Shown here: positions 61,224 to 64,000 of the stretch, one piece after another | Layout: the number at the start of each line of letters is the position of its first letter | Numbering within the stretch: position 1 is the first letter of the stretch | Position numbers and translations under genes: made by a program | Notes under the pieces: model-generated | What the model was told of the DNA's origin: nothing | What the model saw: only the letters and a program-made list of their open reading frames with translations | Database searches by the model: none | Assembly (NCBI RefSeq): GCF_003797145.1 | Contig: NZ_RKMG01000006.1 | Span: 24,039-88,038 of the forward strand | Origin: Aerococcus agrisoli | GTDB taxonomy: Bacteria; Bacillota; Bacilli; Lactobacillales; Aerococcaceae | Length of the DNA stretch: 64,000 nucleotides | Direction of reading: 5' to 3'

Positions 61224-63182
61224 ATGTCAGACAAAATTGAACATGTACATACGGAAGAACATCATCACCCAGACCATAACCATGAACATCATCATGATCA
61301 CGATCATGGACATGATACAAAATTAGCCAGTCGCTTATACTTGGCAGGTCTTATCATTTTTATTATTGCATTAATTTTAGGTAACTGGTGACCAATTTTC
61401 AGCAATATCCTAATGATTGCTGTTGTATTCTTATCAGGTTACCATGTGTTAGGTGAAGGCTTCGGTGACACTATTCGTGACTCGAAAGCAGCCAAAAAAT
61501 TTGAACCAAATATTCATTTATTGATGGGATTAGCCGCTTTTGGGGCAATCTTAATAGGCTCATTCTACGAAGCGGCATTATTGATTTTAATTTTTGCTGG
61601 TGCCCACTTCTTGGAAGATTATGCTGAAGGGCGATCACGTAAGGAAATCACTGAGTTGATGAACTTAAATCCTACTGAAGCCAATCTTTTGCAAGCTGAT
61701 GGTACAGTGGTGAAAATAGCAGCCCATGATTTAAAAATTGGTGACCGTGTAAAAGTCCTTAACGGCGGTCAAATCCCAAGTGACGGTATCATCGTTGAAG
61801 GGACAACTGTTATCAACGAATCTTCTATTAACGGTGAATCCATGCCTAAGGAAAAAACTGTTGGTGACCCAGTCTTTGGGGCAACTATCAACGGAAATTA
61901 TGCCATCGTCGTTGAAGTAACCAAAAATCCGGAAGATACTGTTTTCGCAAAAATTTTAACGATGGTGCGTGCGTCACAAGAAAACTTGACACCAGCAGCA
62001 TCTAAGATCAAAAAAATCGAGCCCGTGTATGTCAAAATCGTGTTGGCCATTTTCCCATTTGTCTTATTATTAGGTCCCTTTGTCTTCGGGTGGACTTGGG
62101 GTGAAGCTTGGTACCGTGCCTTGGTATTCTTGATTTCAGCATCACCATGTGCCTGGGCTGCATCTGCCGTGCCAGCAACTTTATCTGGTATTTCAAATCT
62201 TGCACGCCACGGTATCTTGTTCAAAGGTGGGGCATTCCTATCAAATTTAGCTGACTTAAAAGCCATTGCTTTTGATAAAACAGGTACCTTAACCAAGGGA
62301 CAACCAGCCGTAACCGATTATTACTTGGTTGATGGCGTGGATGACCTACAAATCCTACCAGTGGTTGTAGCCATGGAGGAACAAGCCAATCATCCACTTG
62401 CGAGTGCCATTTTACGGGAATTCCAACCCTATGTTGCGCCATTGCAAGCTGATATCACAGTTGAAAATACGCTAGGCAAGGGCTTGAGTGCCCATGTCGA
62501 AGGCAAAACCTATCAAATTGGAAAGCCGTCCATTTTCACAAATGTAGACACAAATATTACAGCCCAAACTGACGCATTATCTGCAGAGGGCAAAACGCTG
62601 GTATATATCGCTGAAAACGGCGCGGTTATCGGCTACATCGCCATGATGGATGAAGCCAATGAAAATGCGAAAGTAGCAATTGACTACCTACATGAAGCCG
62701 GCGTCCAAACGATTATGATCACAGGAGACAACGAAGTAACGGCTCAAGCTGTTGGGCAAAAGGTCGGCATTGACCAAGTCATTGCCAATGTCTTGCCAGA
62801 GGAAAAAGCCCAAGTGATTACGTCTTTATAATCAACATATGGTGACGTTGGTATGACTGGTGACGGGGTCAACGATGCACCTGCTTTGGCTCAAGCAGAC
62901 ATCGGATTTGCTATGGGCGATGGGACTGACGTGGCGATTGAAGTTGCGGATGTCGTGGTTATGGACAATGACTTGTCTAAATTGGCCTACGCTCACCAAA
63001 TGTCAAAACGATTGAATGCGATTATTTGGCAAAATATGGCTTTCTCAATGTTAGTTGTTGCAATTTTAGTCATCTTAAACTTTATGGGTATTTCCAATAT
63101 TACCTTTGGGGTCTTCTTCCATGAGGGTTCTACGATTTTAGTTATTTTGAATGGTTTGCGACTTTTGCGCGATAGAAAATAA
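61224..63182 (+). pseudogene. Heavy-metal P1B-type ATPase broken by two in-frame stops
   Basis: One frame from ATG 61224 (AAGGGAG before) to 63182 would give about 652 residues of a Zn/Cd/Co-type exporter: His-rich N terminus (HHHPDHNHEHHHDHDHGHD), SPCAWA metal site, DKTGTLT phosphorylation motif, NHPLA, TGDNEVTA and [14 protein letters not shown] at 61389-61391 follows GNW; TAA at 62829-62831 follows VITSL where family members often have Gln. No insertion or frameshift. Both changes fit single G:C to A:T transitions. As it stands only a 55-residue piece would be made, unless read through; the operator and promoter are intact. Confidence 0.82.
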
Positions 63183-63240
63183 TGCACAAGCTGGAGTCTT
63201 CTGCCTTGCATGAGGTGTGGGTAACGTATATACTTGGAAC

Positions 63241-63257
63241 AGTTACAAAAAGTAAGT
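63241..63257. promoter_or_regulatory. Candidate HxlR-type operator
   Basis: AGTTAC-AAAAA-GTAAGT; on the minus strand ACTTAC-TTTTT-GTAACT, one base from the perfect site at 20527. It sits 46 bases before the ATG at 63303. Confidence 0.55.
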
Positions 63258-63302
63258 GTAACAATTAGGTATATAAATTTTACACATGAGGAGTTTTTAT
63301 AA

Positions 63303-63950
63303 ATGAAAATTACAGTAGTCGGCGCAACAGGTATGGCTGGTAGCGAAATCGTTAAAGAAGCATTGTCTCGCGGACATGAAGTAACAGCAATCGCTCGTAA
63401 CGAAGAAAAATTAGCAGCTTTAGGTACTGCAGACAACTTAACTGTTGTGGCAAAAGATGCTTTTGACTTAACAAAAGAAGAATTGGCAACTGCTGATGTA
63501 GTGGTACATGCACTTTCTATGGCACCAGACAAAGCTTATTTACAAACTGATTTAGCTGCACGTTGGGTATCATACTTCCGTGAAACTGAATCTCCACGTT
63601 TGTTCTTTATCTTAGGTGCAGGTTCATTGGTAACTGGCGAAGATAAACACTTTGTGATTGAAGACATCCGTCCATTACCAGATTCTGATGCTTGGATCGC
63701 TATTCCTCAAAACCAATTCTATGAATTAAACTTCTTACGTGATGTTCATAATGTTGACTGGGTAGGGGTTTCTCCTGGATTTATCTTCCAACCTGGTGAC
63801 AAAGAAGAATACATCCTTGGTGAAGACGAATTATTATTCTCTGAAAACGGCGAATCTGTCACAGATGCTCGTGCAATGGGTATCGCTATTGTTGACGAAA
63901 TCGAAAACCGTAAATTCGTAAATACTCGTTTCCACGTAGTAAATAAATAA
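63303..63950 (+). CDS. NAD(P)-binding NmrA/SDR-like oxidoreductase (YwnB type)
   Basis: 215 residues. N-terminal VVGATGMAGSEIVKEALSRGHEVTAIARNEEKLAAL (GxxGxxG nucleotide fold), ADVVVHALSMAP, FFILGAGSL and a C-terminal NRKFVNTRFHVV. Only distantly related to the two paralogs at 59563-61017. Highly biased codons. Start ATG 63303 with TGAGGAG upstream. The upstream palindrome suggests that an HxlR-type regulator controls it, as seen with oxidoreductases of this kind elsewhere. Confidence 0.83.
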   Translation: MKITVVGATGMAGSEIVKEALSRGHEVTAIARNEEKLAALGTADNLTVVAKDAFDLTKEELATADVVVHALSMAPDKAYLQTDLAARWVSYFRETESPRLFFILGAGSLVTGEDKHFVIEDIRPLPDSDAWIAIPQNQFYELNFLRDVHNVDWVGVSPGFIFQPGDKEEYILGEDELLFSENGESVTDARAMGIAIVDEIENRKFVNTRFHVVNK

Positions 63951-63975
63951 ATTAAGTATGTAAAAAGCGTTGGCT

Positions 63976-64000
63976 GAGTATAGTGGACCCAAAAAGTTAG
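63976..64000. mobile_element. Possible insertion-sequence end at the window edge
   Basis: GTATAGTGGACCCAAAAAGT resembles the terminal sequence of IS3-family elements (a GGACCCAAAAAG-like end). Only 25 bases are available and no transposase is visible, so this is a weak suggestion. Confidence 0.25.

Overview
The window is 64 kb of chromosome from a low-GC Gram-positive bacterium of the Lactobacillales. The evidence is AT-rich DNA with strong AGGAGG ribosome sites, several PTS operons, CcpA-type cre sites, T-box leaders, PRD, RpiR, HxlR and GntR regulators, lipobox (LAxC) binding proteins and a Zur-type zinc operator. A member of the Aerococcus/Carnobacteriaceae side of the order fits best, but no rRNA or marker gene is present to fix the genus. 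I see no phage, CRISPR array, tRNA or rRNA; the only hint of an insertion sequence is a possible end at the right edge.

Layout. 1-5.4 kb: sugar-acid operon (PRD regulator fragment, KDPG-type aldolase, galactitol-type EIIA/EIIB/EIIC, galactonate dehydratase, small membrane protein). 5.5-11.7 kb: glycerate kinase, then an RpiR regulator, alpha-glucoside EIICB and GH4 6-phospho-alpha-glucosidase, then a 6-phosphogluconate-dehydrogenase-like gene. 11.8-22.7 kb: GT8 glycosyltransferase, HxlR regulator, osmoprotectant ABC transporter, a nonsense-broken quinone oxidoreductase, esterase, F420-type NADP reductase homologue and small conserved proteins. 22.8-26.2 kb: isoleucine-rich leader peptide with attenuator ahead of a solitary branched-chain amino acid binding protein, followed by three tandem structured repeats and a hairpin array. 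26.4-28.4 kb: nagA and a hydratase. 28.8-37.1 kb: two M20 amidohydrolases fused in one operon with a complete peptide ABC transporter. 37.2-39.2 kb: cre-rich promoter region and a GPH sugar symporter. 39.5-46.3 kb: T-box-controlled histidine operon hisZGDCB-A-F-IE without hisH. 46.3-49.8 kb: a second T-box operon with two isocitrate-lyase-family proteins (one degenerate) and a MatC-like carrier. 50.4-64 kb: GntR regulator, glutathione peroxidase, Zur-box adcA, nitrilase, OsmC, aldo/keto reductase, MBL, VOC, YczE and AlkD-type genes, a tandem pair of NmrA-like genes, a nonsense-broken heavy-metal P-type ATPase and another NmrA-like gene.

How it works together. Most of the window is nutrient capture with local control: PTS and symporter genes under carbon catabolite sites, amino-acid supply under tRNA- or translation-sensing leaders (His T-box, a second T-box of uncertain specificity, an Ile-codon leader), zinc uptake under Zur, and redox or detoxification genes near a shared ACTTAC-N5-GTAAGT palindrome that looks like an HxlR/DUF24 operator.

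Most unusual material. (i) A family of about 115-119 bp elements (three in tandem at 24.3-24.7 kb, one at 49.85 kb, one inverted at 52.4-52.5 kb, plus remnants) whose stems differ in sequence but keep pairing, while the internal loops stay constant; two begin directly after the stop codon of a transporter lipoprotein gene. (ii) The Ile-codon attenuator. (iii) A T-box in front of an isocitrate-lyase-family pair and a dicarboxylate carrier. (iv) A four-unit palindrome array with an exact 41 bp period. (v) Two otherwise intact genes each interrupted by two in-frame stop codons, all four explicable as G:C to A:T transitions.
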